From NCBI GenBank assembly GCA_030522415.1, contig CM060121.1, forward strand, positions 18,300,642 through 18,364,641: a stretch of 64,000 nt of DNA, given 5' to 3'. Source of the stretch: Channallabes apus (taxonomy: Eukaryota; Chordata; Actinopteri; Siluriformes; Clariidae). Position 1 is the first letter of the stretch. Every line of letters starts with the position of its first letter. The position numbers and the translations under genes are program-made. The notes beneath the pieces are model-generated. The model worked only from the letters and a program-made list of their open reading frames with translations, made no database searches and had not been told where the DNA came from. Positions 10,440 to 21,803 of the stretch are shown piece by piece.

Positions 10440-11460
10440 GCTTACGGAGTACATGATCAGGGCTCCTTCAGCACACATTACTGCATCAGTGTAGGATGCC
10501 ATTCAGATGTTATGGAAGACCAGGTTGTGAAGGTAGCAGTCTTCAGCTCGTCTGTGTTGTTGGCTCAGTCTTTCTCATCTTTGTCTTAACAATATAAACC
10601 CTCTAGATTGTCTATGGGGCTCAGATCAGGTGAGTTGGCCAGTCAGTCAAGCACAGGAATATCATGGTCAGCAAACCAGTTAGTTGTAGTTTCTGTACTG
10701 TGGGCAGGTGCCAAGTAGAAAACTAAATCAACATCTCCATAAAGCTTGTCAGTAGTGGAACTATGAAGTGTTCTTAAATCTCCTAGTAGACGGCTGTGTT
10801 GACTTTGGACTTGACTAAACACAGTGGACAAACCCCAGCAGATGACATGACACTCTAACTCATAACACATCTTCACTAACTGTGGAAACATCACCCTGGA
10901 CTTCAAGCAACTTTTGCCTTGATTTCTAAATGAATTCAAAATTTACTTTCATCTGAAAACAGGACTTTGGAGTACTGAGCAACTGCCCAGTTCTGTTTCT
11001 CCTTAGCCTGCGTTGATGCTTCTAACGTTGACTTTTGTTCAGGAATTGGTTGATATTGTTGTTGATGAAACTCCACTTCCTGAAGTCCATACACCGACTT
11101 TTCATGCACCGACTTTCATCCAAATCCTGTAAAACTCTCCCTTGTTCTTTAATTAGCTTTAATTGTCTTCTTAAGGCTGCTTTTATTTCTGATGCTTATA
11201 TTTTCCTACCACACTTTCCTTTCCAGTCAACCGTCTATAAATATGCTTTAATACTGTCAGGTCAGTAGTCTTCCCCATGATTGGGTGTAATGAACTAGAC
11301 TGAGAGATACGTGGGCTGGATACTTTATTTTATTATTTTGATGTAGAGTACTGGATTTTATTAATTATGTAGGTTTGAAATATTTCACTTTGTGTAATGA
11401 ATCTAGAACGAGTTTCACTTTTTGAATTAAATGACATAAAAAAAAAGGCTTTTTTGAAGT
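10440..11460 (-). mobile_element. Degenerate Tc1-like element
   Basis: A minus-strand reading frame at 10643-10939 ends with DHDIPVLDW; just past it, SPDL-SPID-like codons are visible although the frame is broken, matching the SPDL(N/S)PIE motif before the last catalytic glutamate. The leader at about 11270-11405 resembles that of the element at 1-430. The transposase is broken by several stops. Confidence 0.6.
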
Positions 11461-11500
11461 GAAACAAAGGCAATTCTCTTGCTCAATCAGAGATAACTAA

Positions 11501-12305
11501 TGGCGCTTTTCCACTGCATAGTACGGCACAGCACGGTTCAGTACAGCTCACTTTGGTTCGGCTCAGTTCGGCTTGGTTTACATTTACATTACATTTAGGC
11601 ATTTGGCAGACGCTCTTATCTAGAGCGACTTACATTTTTATCTCATTACACATCTGAGCAGTTGAGGGTTAAGGGCCTTGCTCAAGGGCCCAACAGTGGC
11701 AACTTGGTGATTGTGGGGTTTGAACCTGGGATCTTCCGAACCGTAGTCCAATGCCTTAACCACTGAGCTACCCCTGACCCCTGGTTTGCGCTTCCACTGC
11801 AGTTTAGTACCGCTTTAGAGTGGGCGGGATTATTCACGTGTTTTTACAGTTGCGGCGCCTCTACTGCCGTGACATCATCGTAAACGCGCCACAAACAAAC
11901 ACATAACCATGGAGCATATCGCCGGCATGATGTTCTTCATTCTCGGCATGTGGATGTTTTTAACAGCAAGACGAAGGAGTTTGTTTCAAAAGAGGCTGAT
12001 GGCAGCCAAAGAAAATTTTTGGTTAATACAAAAAGGTGCGTCCGATCCTTCGCTGGCTGTTCTAAATATAGCGGTTCTGTTGTGTCTCGTGTCGCAAGCT
12101 CAGTGACGCAGTAATGCTGATTTTCTCCGGCCAATCAGTGACCAGCAGAGTTTACACATCACGTTTTGGTAACGGTTCGGCGCGCTTGGAACCTCGGCTG
12201 AGGTGGTACTAAAAAAAGGACCAGGTACTGTTCCCAGTGGAAAACCCCCCAAAAGTGAGCTGAACTGAACCGTGTCGTGCCGTACTATGCAGTGGAAAAG
12301 CACCA
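11501..12305. mobile_element. PIF/Harbinger-like element with TAA target duplication
   Basis: Terminal inverted repeats begin TGG(C/T)GCTTTTCCACTGCATA and run on through the GTACGGCAC block at both ends. They are flanked by TAA at 11498-11500 and 12306-12308, the TWA-type 3-bp duplication known for PIF/Harbinger. A SINE is inserted at about 11583. The reading frame at 11909-12106 is a short unrecognised remnant. The element abuts the hAT-like element at 12327. Confidence 0.7.
11583..11783 (-). repeat. tRNA-derived SINE inserted in Harbinger-like element
   Basis: In reverse it reads GGTAGCTCAGTGGTTAAGGC (tRNA A-box part), a degenerate B-box, then GGCCCTTGAGCAAGGCCCTT and a tail with GCAAATGCC-like ends (AGAGCGTCTGCCAAATGCC). 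The copy at 21804-21998 lies in the opposite orientation. TGGTTT occurs at both borders as a possible target duplication. Confidence 0.8.
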
Positions 12306-12461
12306 TAATGTACCTACTGTATCTAGTAGAGATGTTCCGATACCATTTTCCCCCTCCCGATACCGATTCCGATACTTGGGCTCAGGGTATCGGCCGATAT
12401 AGAGTACTGATCCGATACCTGGATGTGTATCTGTACAGTGTGTGTATGTATGTATGTGTAT

Positions 12462-12548
<87 letters not shown>
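12462..12548. repeat. (TA)n microsatellite inside hAT-like copy 1
   Basis: About 87 bases of uninterrupted TA. The equivalent place in copy 2 (36326-36390) is also TA-rich, so the tract travels with the element. Confidence 0.95.
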
Positions 12549-12551
<3 letters not shown>

Positions 12552-12572
12552 GGCATTTCTTTTTCTAGCTTG

Positions 12573-13085
12573 TGTAACGGGTTTGACCCTAAGTGCACGG
12601 GCCACACCATGAAACACGGACACGAGGCAAGGTCTTACAGGAAAAAGGGTAATTTATTTAGAAAACTGGGTAAGGAAAGGGTTAAAGGCTCTCGGCGGCA
12701 GGGATGCGAAAGCGGGCTCTACACGGAAGTGAAGGTGCCGCGGGAGCTCGCGCAGCTCGTTCACGCGCTCCTCTCGCGGACATCAAAGGCGCCCCCCTTT
12801 TTAAAGTCTTTGGGGCGCATCACATCGCCCCGGTCTTGTGCCACTGTCTCTCATAAAATCCACCGCGTCGCAAAGTCCAGCTTCCCAACAGTCAGACCCC
12901 GAGCTACACTCCCCGCTGTGTTTTATAGCGCTGGGATCATTAGCGGCGATAGCTCATGGGCCGTTGCCTGATTCTGCGGCCCTGCTCCTTCACATACCTA
13001 AAGGGGGGGGGGGAGGCCGCCTAACTAGTGAGCGAGGTGCGATATCAATCTGGGCGCACGCCCATCACAGGCACACGCCGTGATG
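12573..13085 (-). mobile_element. Embedded solo-LTR-like module, copy 1
   Basis: Read on the minus strand this GC-rich block has a TATA box (TATAAAA, plus 12921-12927), a CpG-rich leader, an AATAAA signal (plus 12653-12658) and ends ...CCCGTTACA. In copy 2 (36516-37042) it begins TGTCGCG, giving TG...CA ends. The flanks CCCTG/CTCTG in copy 2 could be a worn 5-bp target duplication. This is an inference from signal order; no internal retroviral genes are present. Confidence 0.5.
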
Positions 13086-14249
13086 CTCTGTAAGTAAGCT
13101 AAACTAGCAAAGCTAGTGGGCATAAATAGGTTATGTTTAGGAAAATGGTATCGGATCGGTACGTGGACTCAAATACTCGTCGATTCCGATGCCAGATTTT
13201 TTTGTGGTATCAGTAGCATTTCCGATACCAGTATCGGAATCGGAACAACCCTACTATCTAGTACACTTCACTTAACATCCACGGAATAATGTTACATAGA
13301 ACCAGCCCTGTAGACTAAGTGTATGCACATGCATGTTTGTGCTTTCTCATTGACATTATTTAAATAAGTGAAATTTTGTTTGTGTGACAGCCTTGATTAA
13401 TGGCAGTACAATACAAGGCATAATCATACCCAAACCCATTGTGTAATGAGTTCCATTACATATTTAGTTTTTATTATATCACTCGCACTTGAGTGAGTTT
13501 GTACTTGTACACTCCTAAATATGTAACTATGGCTGGGCGATATAGCAAAAAAGTTATTTCGTAAATTTTTGGCCCATATTGAACAATAACGATATACATT
13601 TCGATATAAGCTGTTAATGCTGCCAGCTTTAAGAGAGAATCCCAACAATGACTGAAGTCACAAAAATTAAAGTGTTCATTAAATTACATTTTAAAGTATA
13701 GTTTATTAACAAAAACAGATGACCGATTTGGCCTTAAAAATTAAGATACTATAGGCACATGCTCAGAATCTTTACAAGGCAAAGATTTTTATTTAAAAAA
13801 AAAAAATTTGTTTGTGATGATAAAAAGTATCTTGTGATGATATATTACAATGTTTTGAGATTTTTAAACAATAATGAGAAACAACATTTAGACCACACAC
13901 ACTAGGGCTGTCTTTTTATCCCACAATTCAGAGTTAAATGAAGGCTATTTCACACGGCCCCAATAAACTGACATAGTGGCTTAAGCATGCAATGACAACA
14001 AAAATGGAATGAATTATGCAGCTATCAATCTGGGCCAGGACAATTTCACTTTTACTATATAGTTGGGTACCTGCTAGGTGTTGTATAGTTCATATTTGCT
14101 TGGCCAGAATGGTTTAAGCCACCAAAATAACGTTTTATTGATAAACTGCGCAGCTTTTGCCAACGTGAACACTCCCGTTAGTAACGAGGCGAATAAGGAG
14201 CTAAACTTCAGCCGCAGAATGAGACGCTGCGCAATAAGTTCAAGTAGGC

Positions 14250-15605
14250 TTTGTCATTTCAACCATATACAGTTAGGACACAGTGAAACGAAACAACATT
14301 CCTCCAGGACCAAGGTGCTACATGCAACATAAATTTACAACATGAAATAACAGAAAACTAAACTAGCTAACTAAGGGGCATAGTTAGCTGGCTAGCAAAG
14401 ACAAGACAGATGGACCTAACATAAATTAACTAAAAAAAACTAACTAGCTAAGGAAGACTAGCTACAGGGTTTTTCAGACAATAGACAACATAAAGTGCAC
14501 GTGCAAATGTGCAAACAAAAGCAACAAAGTGACAGTGCGACAACATAACATAATAATAAGGTGTTGAGATGATGAGTTGAGGTAGTGGAGAAACAATAAA
14601 CATTCCTTAACTTAACGTAGCAGCAAGAATTGAGAAGTAAAGAAGTTAGTGCAAAAAAGTAGTCCAGTAATGTATATTGTGCAAAAGAGCATTTACAGGT
14701 TGATCTGTATGATAGTTTGGTGGTGTAGAGGTCAGTGTGTTTGCGCATTGTGTTGATTAGTCAGTCCAGTCCCAATGTTTTGAGGTAGTTGAGTTAAGCT
14801 GAGTGATAATGTTTGTATGTGTGTGTGAGTGTTTATCAGTCCAGTCTCTTTTTGTTGAGGAGACGGATCGCTTGTGGAAAAAGCTGTTGCACAGTCTGGA
14901 TGTGAGGCCCAAATGCTTCGGTACCTTTTTCCAGATGGCAGGAGTGTGAAGTGTGTGTGAGAAGGGTGTGTCCGATCAGCCACAATGCTGGTGGCTTTAC
15001 GGATGCTGCGTGTGGTGTAAATATCTTCAATAGAGGGGAGAGAGACCCCGATGATCTTCTCTGCTGTTCTCACTATCCGCTGTAGGGTCTTGCGGTCCGA
15101 TATGGCACAATTCCCAAACCAGACAGTGATGCAGCCGCTCAGGATGCTCTCGATAGTTCCTCTATAAAAGGTGGTCAGGGTCGGTGGTGGAAGCTGGGCC
15201 TTTCTCAATCTTCTCAGAAAGAAGAGACGCTGTTGGGCTTTCTTGTGCAGGGAGCTGGTGTTGAGGGACCAGCTGAGGTCCTTCTCCAGGTGGACGCCCA
15301 GGAATTTGGTGCTTTCGCCGATCTCCACAGAGGAGCCGTCGATGCTCAGCGGAGAGTGGTTGCCTCGTGTCCTCCTAAAGTCAACAACCATCTCCTCTGT
15401 CTTGTCAACATTCAGAGACAGGTTGTTGTCTTTACACCAGTCCGTTAGCCTCTGCACTTCCTCTCTGTACGCTGACTCGTCGTTCTTGCTAATGAGACCC
15501 ACCACGGTCATGTCATCAGCGAACTTGATGATGTGATTGGAGCTGTGTGTTGCTACACAGTCGTGAGTCAGCAGTGTGAACAGCAGGGGACTGAGAAGAC
15601 AAACG
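14250..15605 (-). mobile_element. 5'-truncated L2/CR1-like LINE
   Basis: On the minus strand, from about 15600, the frame reads LLSPLLFTLLTHDCVATHSS and then HIIKFADDMTVVG; FADD is the reverse-transcriptase catalytic box. It continues to 15511-14732 with the LSLNVDKTEEMVVDF and FLGVHL motifs. The 3' untranslated part contains the AGCACCTTGGTCCTGGAGGA block and ends near a TTGAAATGACA motif typical of fish L2-like elements. The endonuclease and most of the RT palm are missing, so it is dead on arrival. Confidence 0.8.
14732..15511 (-). pseudogene. LINE reverse transcriptase, C-terminal part
   Basis: About 260 codons stay open after the FADD box: the thumb region and the C-terminal part with RTAEKIIGVSLPSIEDIY and then THPSHTHFTLLPSGKRYRSI, a signature of fish LINE ORF2 C-termini. 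The last 40 codons run into low-complexity DNA. Because the catalytic core and endonuclease are absent it cannot support retrotransposition. Confidence 0.8.
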
Positions 15606-17044
15606 AATCGGAAGTTGCGAATAAGGAGCTAACTTCAGCCGCAGATTGAGACGCTGTGCAATAAGGAGCCAAACGAATCAGAAGCTGCGAATAAGATGCT
15701 AAACTTCAGCCTCGTGTGCTTAGGGGCATCATATCTTTCGCTAGAAAGTTAGAAACTGCCCTGGTTATATCCTTGCTCCTTTTGGAACACCTTTCATAAG
15801 GTGTAATGGCCACGAAAGACGACATGATCGGGCCGATGACGACATGAAACGACATGAAAATGCGGGTCAATGCTACTCCGTCAACTAGCAGGGCTAGCAG
15901 TGGGGCTGTACCAACGGCCCGCATTTTCATGCTTTCAGTGTGGTCGTTTGGGTGATGTGTTCATATAACGGAGTTCGTGCTACCTTTTTTGTCGACAATT
16001 TCAACATCTTTGGATAATAACTCGAGGTTAGATTCACTTTCGTCGCTGCTTCCACTAAATTTTTTTTTTGTTGTCCTGGTGTCAAGTTTGCTTCGCAAAG
16101 TGCGGTAGGAAATTAACTTTGACCTGCACGGCATGCGCAAGCTGCACGCTGATTGGTTGTCGTCGTATTGTTCTGCTGTGTGATTGGCTCTTAGATTAAT
16201 CCATATTGAGCAAAAAATGTCTAGAGCTTTTCATCATTTTTAAAATCAAATAAATCGCGATTCGATATGATGTCCTTTATCGGCCCAGCCCTATATGTAA
16301 CTGAAGCTCTTGTCCCATAATTGAATGATTTTTGTGCTGCACTGCTACTACATGATTGGCTGATTAGATAATTATACGAACGAGCAGGTGTTCCTTTTAA
16401 AGTGGCAGTTGAGTGTATGTATATCTGATAGCCACTTATTTGTTAAAATGTTTTGACATGCTGATTGTCAAATGCTATAGCATTAAACATGCGACACACT
16501 AGAGAGGAAGAACATGAGTTATAGTATATGTTCACTAATGTGTTGTATATTGTGAACAGAAGAGCATTTGTGTTTGACCTCACCTTTGTAAATTATTCTG
16601 GAATCAGGACTTAATTTTTGGAGGTCAAAATATTTAACATGAAAACATCATATATGAGAGAGGGAAACATGAATGTTTTTACAAGTTTATTTTGCCACAT
16701 AAACTTGTTTTTTATGCAGTTGGCACTAATGAGAACAATCACAGAATAAAAAAACTGTTGTGTAAAACCTGTTTCTGATTTAAACTAAAATATTTATACA
16801 GGGACTGCTTTATTTTTCTTTAATCACCTTAACAATGTGTCAAATTGACTTTTGCAGGTTTTATAACATGTCTATTAATGTATCATTCAGCTCTACTTGT
16901 AAGGTATATTAGGGACCATGAGAAGCCAATCATTTATTGTAGTCCTCTGTAAACAAATGAGTATGGTCAAATGAAAGTATACAAATGGAATTCACTTGGT
17001 TTTAAGGTTTGTAATCACAGAACCGTTCTGATTTTTGTTAATAG

Positions 17045-17133
17045 GAGAAGATCAAGTTAAACTTTCTGTGCAGGAAACCACGCCGGCTATGCAACCACCT
17101 TTAAACACGAGTTCTGTAAGACCCTGGTACTAA
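17045..17133 (+). CDS. Small-protein gene A, terminal exon (form 1)
   Basis: After the acceptor TTTTTGTTAATAG, in phase 1 with exon 2, the frame encodes EDQVKLSVQETTPAMQPP and ends ...SSVRPWY, then TAA. It aligns by eye with the gene B terminal exon at 44501 (DHEVQLSVEETQPRP ... SSVQPWF), sharing V-x-L-S-V-[EQ]-E-T and S-S-V-x-P-W-aromatic. The spliced product would be about 60 residues. The protein family is unknown to me. No close AATAAA was noted. Confidence 0.5.
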
Positions 17134-17564
17134 AACTGGGTGAATCACCACCAGAGAAGCACAGCACAACAAGAACACCATGTTGCAGTGCAGAGCCCAT
17201 CTGTATAGTCATCATATAACGTGCCTTCTGGCTACTATTCCATTCCTGTAGCCTTATTTGGCTAAGCAGATTCTCAGTCATCCAGATTTGGTCATGTGGA
17301 AGTTACATCATGTCAACTTCTATATGGAAACTGTTGCATCCTGAGCCACCTTCTGTTATCAGCAGAACTGAAAGTATCATCAATCATCACACCTGATGAA
17401 TCTTCAGCCTTAGGAGATTTTGGAAGACACCGTGGATGCCTTTTCTGTATATACGTACATGTGCTTGGCAGTGTTTTGTCCTTTTCTCAGCTTTTCTTTT
17501 TTCGCTATGCACTTTTTAACTGATCGTGCAATTCAACTCTTGCACTTTTTAATGTACGGTTAAA

Positions 17565-18060
17565 CCTTGGATTGCGAGCATAATTAAGCATTGTTAAGCA
17601 CTCGTATATAAATTTCCCCATAAGAAATAATGGAAACTACAATCATTCGATCTACAACCCAAAATACATATAAAAAAAATTACTTCAAAATATAAAGTAA
17701 AACAAATTAACTTGCACCTTACCTTTGAAATTAATCGTGCCTGAAGTAAGGCAAGAGGGGGAGGGAGGAGGCTACTGTTTAGGATGACTTTCTCTCAAAC
17801 ACATTAACAGAAACACTGCTCTGTCAGGAAACTTCTTTAACAAAGAATCTCTCTGACACTCACGCACACTGACACTGAGCATAGGAGACAATTACCCACA
17901 AGTCCACAGCGTGCGTGAGGGAGATGAACCATTGGCTCAGTTGTGATCATGTGACGCTCACCAGACAGAGTGGACGCATACTACACGTATGTCAAGACCT
18001 TTCTCTTTTACCAGGTTAAAATTTATTTTAAAATTTATCTCGTCTTGCAAACGCTTACAG
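17565..18060. mobile_element. MITE fragment (CCTTGGATTGCGAGCA family)
   Basis: It matches the left half and part of the right end of the element at 34529-35355, including the CCATAAGAAATAATGGAAACT block, but lacks one terminus. The rest of 17134-18451 is AT-rich intron. Confidence 0.6.
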
Positions 18061-18534
18061 GTTTCCAAGTTTCCATTGTATATGTGTAAAAATGTTACCA
18101 CATTTAAAAAAAAAAGTTATTTTAACTGTAACACCAATTTTATAGCACTCTTTTATAGCTATATTCCATTCTTGTAGTATAAGTTTTTAATTTTGCAATA
18201 TAATTAAAATAATGTAATTGTTTGTTAATTTATTCACCCCTCTTCAAATTGTCTTTTGAGTAAACTGAGTAATATTTGGGGTGATAAAAAAAAATGAGGG
18301 GGAAAAAATACATGATGATGCTGTATTAATTTAATTTGCAAAATTGGTGCTTTCAGTGTAATGGAATGTATTGAGAGCTTAAAATGTGGTGAACTTAACA
18401 TTTCTCATGTAAATATATGGTCTGTTTGTTGTATACTGTATGTATATATTGTAGGGATGTAACGGTATTGTAAATACCGTCGTACCGCAATACATTTTTT
18501 TTTTCAATAATACCGTGGTCGCTTGACGACTAAA

Positions 18535-18872
18535 TGATAGGTCTTCTGAGAAAAGTTTGCTCAGGCGAATGGAGCGAACGGAAAGTAGCGGGAACTACAG
18601 TTCCCATCAGCCCAGGCGTGACCATCCTTTGCGGTCTGTTGTCGCTACAGATCCAGTAATGCACACATCCGATTTAAAACCCGCTTACTCCATAATGATT
18701 GATTACTCTTTCCATCTCTTTTTCTTCGCCGCTAATAGCAGCACCTGCCATTTCCGCATTACTGGATCTGTAACGACAACAGACCGCAAAGTATGATGGT
18801 CACGCCTGGGCTGATGGGAATTGTAGTTCCTGCTTCATCCCGTACCACTAAACTTTTCTCAGAAGACCTATA
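18535..18872. repeat. Long inverted repeat inside hAT-like element
   Basis: The left arm (about 18535-18662) and right arm (about 18757-18872) are near-perfect reverse complements. They share GGTCTTCTGAGAAAAGTTT, CATCAGCCCAGGCGTGACCA and GATCCAGTAATGC blocks, with a spacer of about 95 bases. Transcribed, it would form a long hairpin. Confidence 0.8.
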
Positions 18873-19107
18873 GTTTTATCGAGTCATTTCGGTTTCTCTC
18901 TGAAAAGAAACGAGAATGGGGGGAAAAAATTCTGTCTCTGTCTGGATAAGTGAGTGAATGAGTTGAGTGTTTTCAAGAATACTAAATTGAAACTTTATTT
19001 TTTTTATATGGTTTAATCATTTTTTGTTATTAAAATTGAAAAATTTAAGTTTGTTTCAAAGTTTACAGATAGATGGCTAATTTGATATGTTCAGTGTTCA
19101 TGTAAAC

Positions 19108-19886
19108 CAGTGGTTCTCAACCTTTTTTTGCAGTGGGCCGCACTATGTCCAAGTTCAAATCTCATGGGCCGCATATTATTTACATATGACGTCATCAACG
19201 CGAAATAACCAGATATTATGCATCTAAAATTATTACAATTAGATGTATTATTATCATTAGAGAGTATAATTCTACTTACCATTAATGGGACACCTGATGT
19301 CGGGAGCCGACCAATTTGGTGAAATTCGGCTCAAAAGGAGTAACAGCACAATGAAGTTGTGAAGTGTAGTCTAAGACGCGTGCGGAAACGTGACTTGATG
19401 CGCGTAATTGCAGAAAATGTGCATTCACAACTGTATGCCGATGCAAATATGGAAAGCACTTTTGAACCTGAGGTTTTGTCTAGAGATGTTTCGCCACATT
19501 TCTGCAACTGAGGATGACTGCTGCGCGGTTTGGCTGTGTCCTCTTGCCTGAACATCCATCAGTTCATCTTCAAACCGAAAGTTAGTTGATGACTGTTTTA
19601 AATCTGTCAGACCACGCGCGCTTGTAATTGTGCGCGTTAACTGTGTAATTGCATCAGTTCATAGTTGCGTCAGTTCTGCACATATATGAAAACATGATCA
19701 CCAAAATGATTTTATGAAAAGTATAGTTCAAAGTTTGTTTAATACATTTATTTGTTTAATAAATTTTTTTAAATTAATTGTAAAACCATTATTTTATTTT
19801 ATTTTATTTATTTATTTATTTATTTTACGTGGTCAGCATCGCGGGCCGCATTTGCATTGTGACTGGCCGCAGGTTAAGAACCACTG
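19108..19886 (-). mobile_element. hAT (Charlie/ZBED-like) element nested in another hAT
   Basis: The ends CAGTGGTTCTCAACCTTTTT and GGTTAAGAACCACTG are the classic inverted repeats of this hAT group; ATGTAAAC is duplicated at 19100-19107 and 19887-19894. A minus-strand remnant (19331-19555) encodes SIFASAYSCECTFSAITRIK, the C-terminal hAT dimerisation region. The transposase is otherwise lost. Confidence 0.85.
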
Positions 19887-20289
19887 ATGTAAACTGTTTA
19901 ATAAACACTTCTGGCACTTTTTTCGAGTCTCTTCATTAGTTTAGTTTTTCCTTTAAATTATTCAATAAATACAGTACCGTGCCATTCATACCGAGGTATT
20001 ACCATACCGTGAAGTTTTGATACCGTTACATCCCTAATATATTGTAAACATTTCATGCATCAATGTAATATGTAATTGCTCTTTATCATTTTAAAGTAAG
20101 CTTTTGCTTTCTCTGGGTCTCATTTACCAGGTTGTTTCTCAACACTGCCTCCACTCTCTCCTGCTGGCCCACTTTTACAGTAATAATGTTCTGTACCCGA
20201 TTTCTCTTGTGTACTTAAACTCCTCGACACAGAAATTGGAAGTATGCACATAGTTGGTTTGTGAGCTGGCATTAAATATAAAGCTGTCA

Positions 20290-20610
20290 TTGTATATACA
20301 TTAAGTCCCCTACATACGAATGAGTTCCGTTCCAAAGGGCACATTCATAAGTCCAATTCGTAATTGCATCAAACATTGTCTAGGTACTAGGATATTAACA
20401 CAGTATATACAGTACAGTGCTCTTTAGTATTGTGCCGATGGTAGAACAATTCTTGTTAAAAGAACAAGAAATGTCTGCCATCTTTTCACCTCGCTCCATT
20501 CTTTCAATTGTACTGCACTTGCGGACGATGCATGCTGCATGCACGCGACGATGTACAGCAGACATGTGATCTAACTTCTATGATTGAACATGAATTGAAA
20601 TTTAATCAGC
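20290..20610. mobile_element. MITE (AAGTCCCCTACATACGAA family)
   Basis: It begins near ATTAAGTCCCCTACATACGA and shares a TGTCTGCCATCTTTTCACCT block with the fragment at 25160-25375, whose end reads TAGGGGGACTTACTGTA, the inverted counterpart. Mariner-type ends are likely. Confidence 0.55.
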
Positions 20611-20848
20611 TGAATTGTTAATTTTGAATTGTAAATACTTCTGAATTTATTAAATTGATATACAGTATTTGACTTTAACAATTGGACTTCAGTTTTTTAT
20701 TTATTTATATGCACTTAATTTCACATGAAGTTCTCAATAGTTCATCAAAGGTTTTAAACTTGAAGTTCAATTCAGGCATAAAAACTGAAATCAAGTCAAA
20801 ATTCAAGCTTGGAAATTCAAACACTTAAATTCAGTACTGAACATCCAG

Positions 20849-20919
20849 GAGACCCAGGTAAAGCAGTCGAACCTACAGTAAATGGAATCCATTCTGATGT
20901 GCCAGAGGACAGTATTCTG
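20849..20919 (+). CDS. Small-protein gene A, alternative 3' exon 1
   Basis: A 71-bp exon entered in phase 1 after ACATCCAG and left in phase 0 at CTG|GTAAGT. It encodes DPGKAVEPTVNGIHSDVP followed by EDSIL and joins in frame to the exon at 21176. Because its entry phase matches the end of exon 2 (9457), it can replace the stop-carrying exon at 17045. The sequence is acidic and not recognised. Confidence 0.5.
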
Positions 20920-21175
20920 GTAAGTGCATGTACCTGCAAAGTGTGAACTGTAAATTGTCAGATATTCTAGTAATTTTGTGATGGTTTGGTCAAAGTTTAG
21001 CTAGCTAGCATGACACTAAGACTGATGTTTGTCTCTCTCACACACACACACACACACACGAGAGAGAGAGATACACTGTATATATTTATCGTAAAGGTAG
21101 ATATAACGATGTTGAACTTGTGAGTATATTCTGTTTCTGAGAATAATCTTTCTAATGTTTTTTCTTTCAATATAG

Positions 21176-21250
21176 GTTGTTCTCCAGCGCATCGCCAGGT
21201 TTCACAACGCAGATGAGGATGATGACCATTATTCAGTTAATGCAAAATGA
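21176..21250 (+). CDS. Small-protein gene A, alternative terminal exon
   Basis: After TTTCAATATAG, 24 codons and a TGA encode VVLQRIARFHNADEDDDHYS ending VNAK. It joins in phase 0 to 20849-20919, and an AATAAA signal follows at 21357, which supports a real 3' end. The spliced product with exons 1 and 2 would be close to 80 residues with an acidic tail. A hydrophobic-arginine stretch followed by DEDDDHYS could be a regulatory tail, but no function can be assigned. Confidence 0.55.
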   Translation, partial: VVLQRIARFHNADEDDDHYSVNAK

Positions 21251-21356
21251 CTTATGTCAGGCTATCTTTATCAGATCATTGTAATTTTATATATATTTTA
21301 ATATTTAGATTCTTTTTTGGCATATACTATACTTTAGACGGTGTACTTAACTTTTA

Positions 21357-21362
21357 AATAAA
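21357..21362 (+). terminator. Polyadenylation signal AATAAA, gene A
   Basis: The first AATAAA after the stop at 21250, in an AT-rich 3' region with no repeat. Confidence 0.45.
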
Positions 21363-21803
21363 TATATTAATATGATGTCCAACTTAATCTAGGTTATTTG
21401 ACATGTTCAAGCAATGGATATACCTCATGAGGTGGAGTTTCTCCAAACTATTAGTCAAACTGTTCACTGTTCATCCATCAACTCTTCATTGCTCCTGTGG
21501 AATTCAATGGATATAGACTTATCATAAGGAAATGCCTCAGGATCTCCATCTGACTTTAAATATTCAGTCACTCAAGGGTCAGAAGCAGTTTGCTCCTCAT
21601 TTAAAGCAAATACAGTAAATCATTCTCACTGCTAAAGTGCTGCATCCTAGAGCCCATTGTGGTGAGGAAAATCAGTTCACCCAGTAGTCAGCAGTGACCA
21701 TTATGCGGATAATTGAAGAAACTATGTAAAACTCATTTCTTGATTTACTAACTGTAAAATAAATACTGAATTTAGGAATAGTAATATATTACATTACACT
21801 ACT

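Larger units (their letters stand above)
12327..13253. mobile_element. hAT-like composite element, copy 1
   Basis: The ends read TAGAGATGTTCCGATACC and, at the right, GGTATCGG-type repeats closing with CGGAACAACCCTA. The flanks GTATCTAG (12319-12326) and CTATCTAG (13254-13261) form an 8-bp target duplication with one mismatch, as expected for hAT. The interior holds a (TA)n run and an LTR-like module at 12573-13085. Copy 2 at 36205-37210 has the same layout. No transposase is encoded. Confidence 0.8.
13528..16293. mobile_element. hAT-like element with perfect 8-bp target duplication
   Basis: The ends TATGGCTGGGCGATA and TATCGGCCCAGCCCTA are inverted repeats. TATGTAAC flanks both sides (13520-13527 and 16294-16301). 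The interior holds repeated blocks such as GAATAAGGAGCTAA at 14192 and 15617 and is split by an L2-like LINE. No hAT transposase is readable. The following stretch 16302-17044 is AT-rich intron with nothing recognised. Confidence 0.8.
18452..20036. mobile_element. hAT-like element with perfect 8-bp target duplication
   Basis: The ends TAGGGATGTAACGGTAT and ATACCGTTACATCCCTA are inverted repeats; ATATATTG flanks both sides (18444-18451 and 20037-20044). The interior holds a large inverted repeat (18535-18872) and a second hAT element (19108-19886). Confidence 0.85.

Noticed and set aside
12423..12623. Long ORFs of alternating tyrosine and isoleucine
   Set aside because: Translated TA microsatellite; the same occurs at 31265-31573 and 36182-36553.
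12609..12971. Plus-strand ORF of about 120 codons conserved in both hAT-like copies (also 36552-36923), with all length differences multiples of three
   Set aside because: It lies antisense over the LTR-like module, whose TATA box and AATAAA point to the minus strand; two young copies will share an ORF by descent. Three in-frame indels are suggestive but not enough.
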